Shown here piece after piece: positions 7,545-15,815 of a stretch of DNA of 64,000 nt. This DNA comes from CAZCEC01 sp964497615. Its GTDB lineage: Bacteria > Chloroflexota > Anaerolineae > Anaerolineales > UBA6663. The notes under the pieces are model-generated. The model had not been told where the DNA came from, searched no databases, and saw nothing but the letters and a program-made list of their open reading frames with translations. Position numbers and translations under genes: made by a program. The stretch is taken from NCBI GenBank assembly GCA_964497615.1, contig CAZCEC010000026.1, positions 1-64,000 of the forward strand. The letters run 5' to 3'. How positions within the stretch are numbered: the stretch's first letter is position 1; each line of letters begins with the position of its first letter.

Positions 7545-7802
7545 ATGTTCAAGACTATGACCGGACCGGATAACGAGCGCATCACCCTGATCGCATGCGA
7601 CCATTGCAAGCAGCCCATTGAGCGGTTGGGACAGGCGGTGGTGATGTATCCCGATCGTGACTGGAAGGTGTCTGTGAAAACTATTCACAAGGGCGTCTGC
7701 CAAACTCAGTATGCAGCGTCTGTTCGAGAACGAAATGCAGTCGAAGTGAGTGAGATCGAACTAACCGCCTTTGTTGACGCCCTGCACGCCTTTCCACACT
7801 GA
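7545..7802 (+). CDS. small CxxC protein, 85 aa
   Basis: Good ribosome binding site (CGGAGGT at 7534-7540) before the ATG. The N-terminal half reads as a small zinc-ribbon-like unit: ITLIACDHCKQPIERLGQAVVMYPD with CDHC, then IHKGVCQTQY with one more cysteine. The C-terminal half is a helix (EIELTAFVDALHAF). Such short ribbons are common in phage early regions as DNA- or protein-binding adaptors. I cannot assign a partner. It is the first gene after the candidate origin. Confidence 0.7.
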   Translation: MFKTMTGPDNERITLIACDHCKQPIERLGQAVVMYPDRDWKVSVKTIHKGVCQTQYAASVRERNAVEVSEIELTAFVDALHAFPH

Positions 7803-7842
7803 GGCAGGGGCAGGGACTTTTATCGAACGGGAGTGATGACTG

Positions 7843-9528
7843 ATGACCACGATTGCCATGCGCGAAATGCTTGACACAATCCCCAATCCCTACGGGTTGC
7901 CCCACGCCACGCTCCGCCCGCATCAGGCTGAAACGATCGACTGGCTGCTCGGGCTGCAAGCCAGCGCGGCCGTGGTCAACGCGCCAACCGGCTCGGGTAA
8001 GACCTCCTTCGCCGCGGCCATGGCTTCGAAGAAGCGCACAGTTGCACTTGTGAAGACCAAGAGCCTGCAGTCCGAGAACTATGGCGGCTCGTACGAGTTC
8101 GACGTGCTCTACGGGCGCGGCAACTACGATTGCGTCCACCCCGACGCCTCGACCTACGCAACGGCCGCCGAGTGCATGTTCACTGGCGGGATGTACGACT
8201 GCCCGCACGCCGGCGAGTGCGGCTATCTCCAGGCCAAGGGGCGCGCGGCCTATTCGTTTCGCGCCTCGCTCAACTATGCCTACTGGCTGGCGGCGAACTG
8301 GCCAGCCCAGAGGCTGGCCGAGTCCGGCGGCTATCTGTTTCTCGACGAGGCCCACCAGCTCTCCGACATTGTGCTCGACCATACCAGCGTGACGGTCACC
8401 ATGCGCGAGCGGCTTGAGTGGGATCTGCCGTCGTTTCCCGTCGTCCGCGGCCGCGCCACCGAGGCCGAGATCACCGCGTGCGTGGACTGGCTGAGGGCGG
8501 TCGAGCGGGTGCTGCGCAAGACGGCGCGCGAGCTGGCGCCGCAGGGCGCCGACGGCGACGAGGACGAGCGCGGGCCTGACGACCCCAAGGCTGTGCAGCT
8601 GCCGGAGGCCGTGATGAAGCGGCTGCGCAAGTGCCGCTCACTGTTGGCCAAGATTATGGCCGTGCGCGACGCGCTGCAGACAGACGCCAACGATTGGTAC
8701 CTGCGCTGCGGGCCCGCCGCTCGCGCGACCGTGGCTGGCCGCGAGCCTGCCTTCGTCGCGCGACCGCTCACCGCCCGCTACCACTTTCCGCGTTACTTCC
8801 TAACTAGCGACTGGAAGACCGTCATGATGTCGGCCACGATCGGGGATCCGAGCACGTTTGCCACGGAACTCGGGATCGAGACCTACGTCTATCGAGACAT
8901 TCCCAACGCGTGGCCGGCCGAGACTCGACCTGTCTTAGACCTGGGCGCGCCAGCCATGGGTTACGCCACGCGCAACGACGAAGCGGTCCAGAGTGATCAG
9001 GCGCGGCGCATCGCGGCGGCAATTCTCTCCTGTCCGGCCGATTGGAAGGGCATCATCCACACCACCAGCAAAGCGCAGGCGGTGGCCCTCGCGCAGCGCA
9101 TTTCCGAGCATGGCGTGCCCGCCTGGCGTTTGTGGACGCCTAAGCCGGGTTTGGGCACAGAGAAAGCGTTGGCCGAATGGAAGCGGGAGAAACGCCTGAC
9201 GCAGGGCGCGATTGCGGTGACGTGGATGTGGCATGAGGGATTTGACGGCACTGAGGAGAAGATTTGCATCTCAGCCAAGGTTCCATTTCCATCGCTCGGC
9301 GACGACTACGAGCGAGAACGCATGCACTACAGCGGCGCAATGTTTCTACAGCGCACGGCCTGGTCGCTCGAGCAGCAGCTTGGCCGAACGCGCCGCGGGC
9401 GCGACGAGGACTATGACCGCAACGGGCAGCGCGCGGGCCTGGTGGCTATCGCGGATGGCAACTGGCGACGGGTGCAGAAGTATTTGAGTCCGTCGCTGCG
9501 GAACGCAATCGTTGAAACCGACTTTTAG
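7843..9528 (+). CDS. DinG/XPD-like superfamily 2 helicase with Fe-S cluster
   Basis: 561 residues. Motif Q-like LRPHQAETIDWL, Walker A APTGSGKT (47-54), then four cysteines C97, C111, C120 and C126 placed between motifs I and II as in the 4Fe-4S domain of the XPD/DinG family. The DEAH box is LFLDEAH (165-171). Later motifs are TVMMSATIGD, GIIHTTSK, MWHEGFDG and LEQQLGRTRRG (motif VI). Family members unwind DNA 5' to 3' and remove R-loops or DNA-bound obstacles. Here it probably serves phage replication beside the PrimPol-helicase. Confidence 0.85.
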   Translation: MTTIAMREMLDTIPNPYGLPHATLRPHQAETIDWLLGLQASAAVVNAPTGSGKTSFAAAMASKKRTVALVKTKSLQSENYGGSYEFDVLYGRGNYDCVHPDASTYATAAECMFTGGMYDCPHAGECGYLQAKGRAAYSFRASLNYAYWLAANWPAQRLAESGGYLFLDEAHQLSDIVLDHTSVTVTMRERLEWDLPSFPVVRGRATEAEITACVDWLRAVERVLRKTARELAPQGADGDEDERGPDDPKAVQLPEAVMKRLRKCRSLLAKIMAVRDALQTDANDWYLRCGPAARATVAGREPAFVARPLTARYHFPRYFLTSDWKTVMMSATIGDPSTFATELGIETYVYRDIPNAWPAETRPVLDLGAPAMGYATRNDEAVQSDQARRIAAAILSCPADWKGIIHTTSKAQAVALAQRISEHGVPAWRLWTPKPGLGTEKALAEWKREKRLTQGAIAVTWMWHEGFDGTEEKICISAKVPFPSLGDDYERERMHYSGAMFLQRTAWSLEQQLGRTRRGRDEDYDRNGQRAGLVAIADGNWRRVQKYLSPSLRNAIVETDF

Positions 9529-9542
9529 ACCCGGAGGATACC

Positions 9543-9989
9543 ATGCACATCACACCCACCCAGCGCACCATCATCGAGTACAGCCTGACCCTGTCCGCCG
9601 AGGACGCCCAGCTCGCCCTCGCCGATCCCTTCTCCTTCGAGGAGAAGATCCGCGAGCAGCTGCTGCCGCATTTGCCGGGGGCGGCCGAAACAAACGGCAA
9701 ACGGAATCGCGCCTACTCGCCCGGCTGGGACCATCCAGCCCAGGCGCAGAAACAGGCCGGCCGCGGCGGACGGCGCAACGGGCGAAAGGCTTCCGCGAAG
9801 TCTGCGGCCCCAAAAGCGGTGGGGCGCGGGCGAGGCAAGAGCACGGAGAAAGCGCCGTGCCCGGAGTGCGGGAAGCAGATCGCCCGCAAGTTCCTGCCGC
9901 TGCACCTGAAGAGCAAGCACGGAGCCGAGCCGGGTGGAAGTATGACTACGCCCCCGGCGACGGCATCCGCAAGTGCCGAGAGTGCCTGA
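9543..9989 (+). CDS. C2H2-like zinc-finger protein, probably truncated by an indel
   Basis: The ATG follows CCGGAGGATACC. The N-terminal part (TPTQRTIIEYSLTLSAEDAQLALADP) is helical. Then comes a long basic linker and a C2H2-type finger, CPECGKQIARKFLPLHLKSKH (about 107-127). The last 15 residues are low-complexity and unlike the rest. If one G is added to the GGG at 9932-9934, the frame instead continues as PGWKYDYAPGDGIRKCREC into the next frame. The two would then be one protein of about 198 aa. Probable DNA-binding phage protein. Confidence 0.65.
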   Translation: MHITPTQRTIIEYSLTLSAEDAQLALADPFSFEEKIREQLLPHLPGAAETNGKRNRAYSPGWDHPAQAQKQAGRGGRRNGRKASAKSAAPKAVGRGRGKSTEKAPCPECGKQIARKFLPLHLKSKHGAEPGGSMTTPPATASASAESA

Positions 9990-10138
9990 TCCTGTTCGGC
10001 GCCGACAACCCGCGCCGGCCCGACGGGCGCTGCGCCGCCTGTGAGTTGGAGCAGACGCTCAGCCCGGCCGACCTGGTGCGCGCCCGCGCGGACGGGCTGC
10101 TGAGCATCGAGGCGCTGCTGGCCCTGACTGAACCATAG
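9863..10138 (+). CDS. zinc-ribbon ORF, possibly the 3' half of the preceding gene
   Basis: The frame contains a convincing four-cysteine module, CREC and CAAC about 18 residues apart, followed by the helix SPADLVRARADGLLSIEALLALTEP. No start codon lies near the domain. The nearest are GTG codons at 9857 and 9863, far inside the preceding gene and without a ribosome binding site. The simplest reading is a -1 frameshift or missing G at 9932-9934, joining it to the upstream zinc-finger gene. Coordinates of the start are therefore doubtful. Confidence 0.45.
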   Translation, partial: GVREADRPQVPAAAPEEQARSRAGWKYDYAPGDGIRKCRECLILFGADNPRRPDGRCAACELEQTLSPADLVRARADGLLSIEALLALTEP

Positions 10139-10148
10139 GAGACCCATC

Positions 10149-12152
10149 ATGGCTGAGACATTTCCCGTTGAACTCATAGACAGCAATCCCTACCAGCCGC
10201 GCCTCGACGAGGACGCCGTGCACGTGGCCGGCCTGGCCGAGAGCCTGCGCGCCGTCGGCATGCTCCAAACGCCCCTGGCGCGCCCGCACCCCGAACGCGC
10301 GGGCCGGGTCCAACTGGCCTTTGGCCACTCGCGCCTGGCCGCGTGGCGGATCGCCTTCCCCGGCCAGCCGTTCCCCCTCGAGACGCGGGAACTCACCGAC
10401 CGGCAGATGAGTGACCTGGCGGCCGAGGAGAACAGCCGCCGCAAGAATCTGTCCGCCATCGAGACCGCCCGCGCGATCGCGCGCCGCATGAAAGACTTCG
10501 GCTTGACGCAGCTGGAGGCCGGCGCGCCCTTCGGCTACCAGTCCCAGGGGGCGGTGAGCAACCTGCTGCGTCTGCTCAAGCTCCCCGAGCCCGTGCAGAT
10601 GCGCGTGGCCGAAGGCCTCCTGCCCGAGCGCGCCGCCCGCGCCCTGGTCCCCGTGGCCGAGTGGCGCCCGGAACTGGCGGTCAAGATTGCCAAGGACGCC
10701 GGCGCCGGCGACCCCGACCAGCGCGCGGAACACGTGATGGAGTCTATTGGCGACGCCTACCACCGCCACGGGATCTACCTGGCGACCGGGCGCACCGATG
10801 ATGCGATGTGGCCGCTGGAGTGGCCGCAAAAGCCCATCGCCAGCGGCGCGTCCGACCCGGCGGAGGTGCCGGACTGCAACGGGTGCCGCTTCCACGTAAA
10901 GTCGGACGGCCGCCACTACTGCCTGCGCAAAGCCTGCCACGACATCAAGCACACGCTCTGGCGCAAGCACCAGCTCGACGTCGCGGTGGCCAAGACCGGC
11001 ATCCCGACTGCGGCCAAGGGCGAAAAGGTCAAGGTCGTCTACGAGGGCGGCTGGGACTCGCGGGCCCAGGCCCGCGCCGCGAAAGCGCTCAAGGCGAAAC
11101 ACCCGAGCCTGCGCCTGGCCGCGCTCGACCACAGCGGCTACAACCTGGCCGGCCTGACCGGGTCCGGGCTGGTCGGGATCGTGACGGTGGATGAAAAGGC
11201 GCTCAACAAATTCCTGGAAGAGAACAAAGGGAAGGCGGTCAAGGGCCCGGCCCCCAAGGGCGAGACCGCCGCCCAGCGCGCGCGGCGCGTCAACGGCGAG
11301 CGCGAGCAGGCTGAGGAGCGCTGGCAGGAGCGCTGCCTGTTCCACCGCGCCCGCGCCGACGTGCTGTGGATGCTCGACCGCGCCGCGCAGATCGTGGCCG
11401 ACAAGACCATCGCCGCCGGCGGGCTCCTGGCGTGGGCGGCGTCGAAGGCGGTCAGCGCCTACAACAGCCCGTGGGCCAACGAGATCAACGTGCACCGCAA
11501 CGATCTGCGCGGCGCGGCCCAGGTGAGTGATGTGCGCCGGATGGGCGAGTATTACCCGGCGCCGGTCACAGCCGAGGTGGACCGCGCCCGCCGGCACTAC
11601 ATCGCCTACGCCGTCATCACCGAGTTCGCTGCCGGAGCGCAGCCGCCCTCGGTGCTGTACAGCACGTACCCGAAAGTGCGGGACGAGGCCGCCCGCATCG
11701 CGCTGAAGACCTTCGGCGTCGCGCTCCCCGCCGGGTGGGACGCGCCCCCCATCCACCACACCCACTACAACTGCTGGGAGTGCGGGGCCTTCGCCGGCAA
11801 CGACCGCGGCTTCACCCAGGCCGAGAAGAAACTGGGCTGGGTGGCGTTCGTCGAGCTGTCGTCGGGGAAGGTGACAGTCGCCGACTCGCCCGGGCCGGAC
11901 TCCAAATTGGCCGGCTGCTTCTGCCCGGTCCACGCCGGCGAGGCGCGCGCGAAGCTGCTGGGCCAGCCGCTGGCCAAGGTGCTGGCCAGCGAGTCCAGGG
12001 CACCCGCCAAGCCCAACGGAAAGTATGTCCACGGACATGCTGCCAAGGCCAAGCCGGCCCCGCGCCCGCTGCGGCCCGCACCCAAGCCGAGCCAGAAGCG
12101 TCCCACCCGGAAGAAGGCGCGGCAGCCTGCCGCGGCGGCGCGGGGGCGGTGA
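10149..12152 (+). CDS. ParB/Spo0J-like protein with long C-terminal extension
   Basis: 667 residues, well above the usual 250-350 of ParB. The N-terminal nuclease-like ParB domain is clear: LIDSNPYQPR (9-18), FGHSRLAAWR (58-67) and the ENSRRKNL box (94-101). A helix-turn-helix follows (FGLTQLEAGAPFGYQSQGAV, 117-136). Next is a four-cysteine site (C243, C246, C258, C263), a long helical region, and a second cysteine site (YNCWECG near 540). The tail is Lys/Pro-rich. In this family the box residues bind CTP and the HTH binds a centromere-like palindrome. A 14-bp palindrome lies inside its own 3' end. ATGA overlap with the ATPase gene downstream. Confidence 0.8.
   Translation: MAETFPVELIDSNPYQPRLDEDAVHVAGLAESLRAVGMLQTPLARPHPERAGRVQLAFGHSRLAAWRIAFPGQPFPLETRELTDRQMSDLAAEENSRRKNLSAIETARAIARRMKDFGLTQLEAGAPFGYQSQGAVSNLLRLLKLPEPVQMRVAEGLLPERAARALVPVAEWRPELAVKIAKDAGAGDPDQRAEHVMESIGDAYHRHGIYLATGRTDDAMWPLEWPQKPIASGASDPAEVPDCNGCRFHVKSDGRHYCLRKACHDIKHTLWRKHQLDVAVAKTGIPTAAKGEKVKVVYEGGWDSRAQARAAKALKAKHPSLRLAALDHSGYNLAGLTGSGLVGIVTVDEKALNKFLEENKGKAVKGPAPKGETAAQRARRVNGEREQAEERWQERCLFHRARADVLWMLDRAAQIVADKTIAAGGLLAWAASKAVSAYNSPWANEINVHRNDLRGAAQVSDVRRMGEYYPAPVTAEVDRARRHYIAYAVITEFAAGAQPPSVLYSTYPKVRDEAARIALKTFGVALPAGWDAPPIHHTHYNCWECGAFAGNDRGFTQAEKKLGWVAFVELSSGKVTVADSPGPDSKLAGCFCPVHAGEARAKLLGQPLAKVLASESRAPAKPNGKYVHGHAAKAKPAPRPLRPAPKPSQKRPTRKKARQPAAAARGR
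12025..12038. promoter_or_regulatory. palindrome ATGTCC-NN-GGACAT, copy 1
   Basis: ATGTCCACGGACAT, a perfect six-base inverted repeat around a two-base centre, lies in the last part of the parB-like gene, 114 bases before the HerA-type gene. The same motif recurs at 32761 and 43666, with a one-mismatch copy at 17757. Its place in parB is reminiscent of parS centromere sites, but no binding evidence exists. Confidence 0.5.
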
Positions 12153-13912
12153 TGACGACGACCGTCACGCTCGGCCAGACCGAGACCGGCGCACTGCGCG
12201 TGGACGTGCCCACGCTGATCGACACCCGCCAGGTCATCACCGCCTCCAGCGGCGGCGGCAAGTCCTGGCTCCTGCGCCGCATCATCGAACTGATCGCCCG
12301 CCAGGTGCAGGTGATCGTCATCGACCCCGAGGGCGAGTTCAACACCCTGCGTGAGCAATTCGACATGCTCCTGGTCGGGCAGGGCGGCGAGATTGCCCCC
12401 GAGATCCGCACCGCGAAGAAACTCGCCGCCAAGCTCGCCGAGTTGCGCGTGAGCGCGGTGGTGGACCTGTATGACCTGGGCGACTGGGACGCGCGGCGCG
12501 CGTTCCTGGCGCCGTTCCTGGACGGGCTGATGGGCATCCCCAAGCGCGACTACCACCCGATCTACGTGCCCATCGACGAGGCCCACAACTTCGCCCCCGA
12601 ATCGGCCGCCGGCGGGAAGGACTCCCCCGTGGCCCAGAGCCGGCGGGCGGTCAACTTCCTGATGAGCGCCGGCCGCAAGCGCGCCATCTGCGGCGCGCTG
12701 GCCACCCAGCGCATCTCGAAATTGGACAAGGATGCCATCGGCGACGCCAAGAACGTCTTCATCGGCGGCATCACTCTTGACGTGGACCAGGCCCGCGCCG
12801 GCGACATGCTGGGGCTAGGCAAGGCCGACCGGCTGGCGCTGCGGGACCTGGCGCCGGGCGAGTTCTACTGCTTCGGGCCGGCCGTCGGGCGCGGGGTGCA
12901 CCGGTTCCGCACGGACGCCGTCGTCACCACGCACCCGCGCCCCGGCCAGCGCCACCTGCTCGACGTGCCGCCTGCCAGCGAGTCGGTCCAGAAGATCGTC
13001 TCTGCCCTGGGCGACCTGCCGCGCCAGGTGCAGGCCGAGGCCGACGCGCTGGCGACCGCCCGGCGCCGCGTGGTCGAGCTGGAGCGCGAGCTGCGTGCCC
13101 GTCCGGTGCAGGCTGCGAAGCCCGAGCCGGTCGTCCAGCGCGTGGAGGTGACAGTCTTCCGCGACGGCGAGGTGGGGCGGCTCGAGACGGCCGTGGCGCA
13201 GATGGCGGCCATCGCCGGAGACTTCGGGCGGCTGGCCGACGGGATCGCGGGCGCCGGCCAGGCCCTGCGCGCCGGCGCGGATGAAGTCGGCGACGCGCTG
13301 CGGGCCGCGGCTGCCAGACACACTGGGCCTGTGCCGGCGGCCAAGTCAAATCAGATCGGCCAGTCCGGCCCCGCGCTGGTCCGCCCGGCCGCGCTTCCCA
13401 GGCAGCATCCGCAGGCCGTCCCGCCCGAAGGCGATGTCTCATTACGCGCCGGCGAGCGCAAGATGCTCCAGGCCCTGGCCCAGCGCCACCCCGCCCGCTA
13501 CACGGTCTCTCAGTTGGGGACGCTCTCGGGTTTCGCGCCGCGCGGGGGGACCTTTCGCACGTATCTCGGCGTGCTCAAGCGGGCGGGCTTCATCGCCGAA
13601 CAGGGCGGGGAGGTGTCCGTCACCGAGTCGGGCCTGGCCTACCTGGGGGCGGACGTGCCGCCGGCGCCGGCGACCACGGATGAGATGTTGGCCATGTGGC
13701 GCGCCCGCCTGCGGGCAGGCGAGGCGCGGATGCTGGATGCGCTGGTGGAGCGCTACCCGCACTGGGTCGCGCTGGCGGAGTTGGGCGAGTTGTCCGGCTT
13801 CGCGGCCAGTGGTGGGACGTTCCGGACGTATCTGGGCGTGCTGCGGCGCAATGGCCTGATCGAGGTGCGGGGCGACCAGGCGCGGGCGAGCGCGACGCTG
13901 TTCATAGACTGA
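12152..13912 (+). CDS. HerA/FtsK-like P-loop ATPase with two tandem winged helices
   Basis: 586 residues from the ATG overlapping the ParB stop (ATGA). Walker A is ASSGGGKSW (31-39), followed by VQVIVIDPEGEFNTL. Walker B is YVPIDEAHNFAPE (about 136-148), with RKRAICGALATQRISKLDKD after it, matching the HerA/VirB4 type of DUF87 translocase. A coiled coil follows. The C-terminus holds two copies of a 65-residue winged-helix module (about 430-495 and 522-586), each with LSGFA-x2-GGTFRTYLGVL(K/R)R. The paired module suggests recognition of a repeated DNA site. With ParB it could form a DNA-segregation or packaging-like motor. Confidence 0.75.
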   Translation: MTTTVTLGQTETGALRVDVPTLIDTRQVITASSGGGKSWLLRRIIELIARQVQVIVIDPEGEFNTLREQFDMLLVGQGGEIAPEIRTAKKLAAKLAELRVSAVVDLYDLGDWDARRAFLAPFLDGLMGIPKRDYHPIYVPIDEAHNFAPESAAGGKDSPVAQSRRAVNFLMSAGRKRAICGALATQRISKLDKDAIGDAKNVFIGGITLDVDQARAGDMLGLGKADRLALRDLAPGEFYCFGPAVGRGVHRFRTDAVVTTHPRPGQRHLLDVPPASESVQKIVSALGDLPRQVQAEADALATARRRVVELERELRARPVQAAKPEPVVQRVEVTVFRDGEVGRLETAVAQMAAIAGDFGRLADGIAGAGQALRAGADEVGDALRAAAARHTGPVPAAKSNQIGQSGPALVRPAALPRQHPQAVPPEGDVSLRAGERKMLQALAQRHPARYTVSQLGTLSGFAPRGGTFRTYLGVLKRAGFIAEQGGEVSVTESGLAYLGADVPPAPATTDEMLAMWRARLRAGEARMLDALVERYPHWVALAELGELSGFAASGGTFRTYLGVLRRNGLIEVRGDQARASATLFID

Positions 13913-13921
13913 GAGATTTCC

Positions 13922-14320
13922 ATGTCCGACATTCTTGACAATCACCTGATGAGCGAGGCGCTGGACTTCGTCGGCGCTGAGGCGCGCCATCTTGTAATGG
14001 ACGCCGTCTACTGCGCGCTGGCGAATTCCGCCAGCGACCTGGAAGGCAATACTGCCGAGACAGATGTGAACTGGTTCGCGTTCCAGATTTGGGGCGAGGC
14101 GCGGCGCGACCACAACAACCACGTCTGGGAGAACGTGCTCAGCGAAGACGAGCGTGAGCACTGGCGGACGGTCGCGCGCGCCTGTCTCGACCGGCTACCG
14201 TTCCTGATGAGCCGCATGGCAAACCGCTGCCGGCGCGCGGCGGAGGTGGCGAACACCCTGGCGCGCGCCGAGCGGAAGCGGCTGCGGGAAGTACGGGAAG
14301 CACGACGGGGAGGTAAGTGA
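13922..14320 (+). CDS. hypothetical helical protein, 132 aa
   Basis: The start ATG at 13922 lies nine bases after the HerA-type gene. The protein is helical and acidic in the first half (DILDNHLMSEALDFVGAEARHLVMDAVYCAL) and contains WFAFQIWGEARRDHNNHVWENVLSEDEREHW. It ends in a basic helix (RAERKRLREVREARRGGK). No known domain is recognised. It is followed directly by the DUF7694 gene. The sequence around its start codon, ATGTCCGACAT, is itself a short palindrome. Confidence 0.6.
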   Translation: MSDILDNHLMSEALDFVGAEARHLVMDAVYCALANSASDLEGNTAETDVNWFAFQIWGEARRDHNNHVWENVLSEDEREHWRTVARACLDRLPFLMSRMANRCRRAAEVANTLARAERKRLREVREARRGGK

Positions 14321-14321
14321 C

Positions 14322-14705
14322 ATGCGTCCTATCCCCAACACCCGCATCGAGCGCTACCGCATCACCGGCGGACCATTGGCGTCCGACTCGACATTCGGCA
14401 ACAACGGCCGCTTTCTGATTCCGTCGCCGGCCACCCGCGCCACGCTCAGCGTGCAGGCCTCCGACGGCCTGGGCTGGGAGCACGTGTCGGTCAGCCTGCG
14501 CGTGCGCTGCCCGACCTGGGAAGAGATGAACTTCGTCAAAGGTCTCTTCTGGGATGACGAGGAAGCGGTGATGCAGCTGCACCCACCCCGGTCCACCTGG
14601 GTCAACTGCCATCCGTACTGCCTGCACCTGTGGAAGCCGGCCCTGGTGGACCAGTTGTCGATCCCGCTGCCGCCTGCGATCCTGGTGGGGCCGGTGACTG
14701 GCTGA
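14322..14705 (+). CDS. DUF7694-like phage protein, 127 aa
   Basis: The middle of the protein, GWEHVSVSLRVRCPTWEEMNFVKGLFW followed by EEAVMQLHPP and CLHLWKP, matches the DUF7694 pattern found in many tailed-phage early regions. The function of that family is not established. The ATG is one base after the preceding stop, with GGGAGG at 14308-14313 as ribosome binding site. It has no membrane segment. Confidence 0.7.
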   Translation: MRPIPNTRIERYRITGGPLASDSTFGNNGRFLIPSPATRATLSVQASDGLGWEHVSVSLRVRCPTWEEMNFVKGLFWDDEEAVMQLHPPRSTWVNCHPYCLHLWKPALVDQLSIPLPPAILVGPVTG

Positions 14706-14709
14706 GTCA

Positions 14710-14949
14710 ATGAGTGCCACGGCTGACCGCCGCCGGGCCGTGTACGACTTCATCGTGGCCTACAAGCGCGCCCACGACGGCAACTCGCCCAGCATCCGCG
14801 ACATCATGCGGGGCTGCGGCTACGCCACGACCAGTGCCGTCGGCTTTCATTTGAACGCGCTGGAGCGCGCCGGCCTGATCCGCATGCGGCGCTTCACTGG
14901 CCGCACGATCGAGATCGTCGGCGGCGCCTGGCAGCCGCCCAGTCCATGA
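14710..14949 (+). CDS. LexA-type winged helix-turn-helix protein, 79 aa
   Basis: The whole protein corresponds to the LexA N-terminal DNA-binding domain. It reads RRRAVYDFIVAYKRAHDGNSPSIRDIMRGCGYATTSAVGFHLNALERAGLIRMR, then a short strand GRTIEIVGGAW. The C-terminal peptidase domain of LexA is absent, so it cannot self-cleave. It is a good candidate for a phage transcription regulator. The stop overlaps the next start (ATGA). It is the only clear stand-alone regulator in the early region. Confidence 0.8.
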   Translation: MSATADRRRAVYDFIVAYKRAHDGNSPSIRDIMRGCGYATTSAVGFHLNALERAGLIRMRRFTGRTIEIVGGAWQPPSP

Positions 14950-15146
14950 CCGCCGGCCCGCTGTCCCCCGTTGGCCAACTCCCCGCGCCGGTGTGCATTC
15001 GCTGCGGCGCGCGCCCGGCTATGACCGACCTGAAACCCGGCGCGAAGATTTGCGCAGTGTGTTTCCTGAAGGCGCTGGACCTTCTCTTCTATGAACTCGA
15101 TCGCCACGAAGCAGACCCGCCGCCACCGCCTGACCCCGGCCGCTGA
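14946..15146 (+). CDS. zinc-ribbon protein, 66 aa
   Basis: ATG at 14946, overlapping the preceding stop by four bases. CIRCGARPAMTDLKPGAKICAVCF supplies two CxxC pairs 18 residues apart, a typical zinc ribbon. A short helix LKALDLLFYELDRHEADPP and a proline-rich end follow. Its 3' end overlaps the next gene by 56 bases. Probable DNA- or RNA-polymerase-binding adaptor, but the partner is unknown. Confidence 0.65.
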   Translation: MTAGPLSPVGQLPAPVCIRCGARPAMTDLKPGAKICAVCFLKALDLLFYELDRHEADPPPPPDPGR

Positions 15147-15321
15147 GCGCAACCGCCGCGCCGCGTGCGAACGCAAGCGCCGCTACAGCCGGCGCGAGGC
15201 CCAGGCCGCTGCCGGGCGGGCGACGGCGCGCACCGGCAAGCGCCACCGCGCCTACCGCTGCGACTGGGACCACGGCGGCGAGCACTGGCACATCACCAGC
15301 CAGGCGGAGCGGAAGGCGTGA
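15091..15321 (+). CDS. small basic DNA-binding-like protein, 76 aa
   Basis: Very basic N-terminus (RRHRLTPAAERNRRAACERKRRYSRREAQAAA). It ends in the pattern RAYRCDWDHGGEHWHITSQ, which resembles a widespread small phage protein family ending in YxC...HWHLT. The histidines and cysteine may bind a metal. The start lies well inside the preceding gene, and its TGA overlaps the next GTG. I keep it because of the conserved ending and the coupled junction. Confidence 0.6.
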   Translation: MNSIATKQTRRHRLTPAAERNRRAACERKRRYSRREAQAAAGRATARTGKRHRAYRCDWDHGGEHWHITSQAERKA

Positions 15322-15815
15322 GACGTCGTCAAATTGGTCCTGTCCAGCAATTGGACGCACTCAGGCGCGACCTGGCGCGCAAACACGACCGCCAGCACCT
15401 ATCCTGGCGGGAAATCGCCCGGCGCTATTTTCCGGCAGTGCCGCCCGGCACCCTGTGCGCCGTGGCCAAGGGCCGCGAGCCGAAGAAGATCGCCGTCCGC
15501 CTGGCGCTGGGCCTGCCGGCCGTGGCGGACGCGCCCGTATGCCCGGACTGCGGCCAGGTCCACGTGGCCGAGACGTGCACGGCTTCGAAGCCGCGCGGCG
15601 CGAACGGCGCCCGGCCCGTCACTGTCTGGGCGCATCGGGTCCGGAGCGGGGCGGTGGTGCTGGGCCGGTCGCGGCGCTGCGGCCGGCGGCGGTGCGGGAT
15701 TCATTTCGTGGGGCCCGGGAAGTATTGCAGCGACGACTGCCGGGCGCGGGCGCGGGCCAGTCAGCGGAAGCGGCGGCGGATGCGGATGCAGCGGGGGAGG
15801 AAGGCGAGGCGATGA
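15318..15815 (+). CDS. HTH plus double zinc-ribbon protein, 165 aa
   Basis: GTG start at 15318 (GTGA overlap). The N-terminal 60 residues contain a helix-turn-helix-like segment (LSWREIARRYFPAVPPGTLCAVAKG). CPDCGQVHVAETC follows. A second module near the C-terminus, RRCGRRRCGIHFVGPGKYCSDDCRARAR, reads like a treble-clef zinc finger. The tail is very basic. Together these suggest a nucleic-acid-binding protein. The stop overlaps the following ATG by four bases. Confidence 0.65.
   Translation: MRRRQIGPVQQLDALRRDLARKHDRQHLSWREIARRYFPAVPPGTLCAVAKGREPKKIAVRLALGLPAVADAPVCPDCGQVHVAETCTASKPRGANGARPVTVWAHRVRSGAVVLGRSRRCGRRRCGIHFVGPGKYCSDDCRARARASQRKRRRMRMQRGRKARR

Noticed and set aside
10059..12038. 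Long - strand open frame opposite the parB-like gene
   Set aside because: Composition is Gly/Ala/Val/Arg with no motif. The + strand frame has clear ParB boxes.
13922..13932. ATGTCCGACAT as another copy of the phage palindrome
   Set aside because: The centre is one base rather than two plus the paired C/G, so the spacing differs from the 14-mer. Treated as chance overlap with a start codon.
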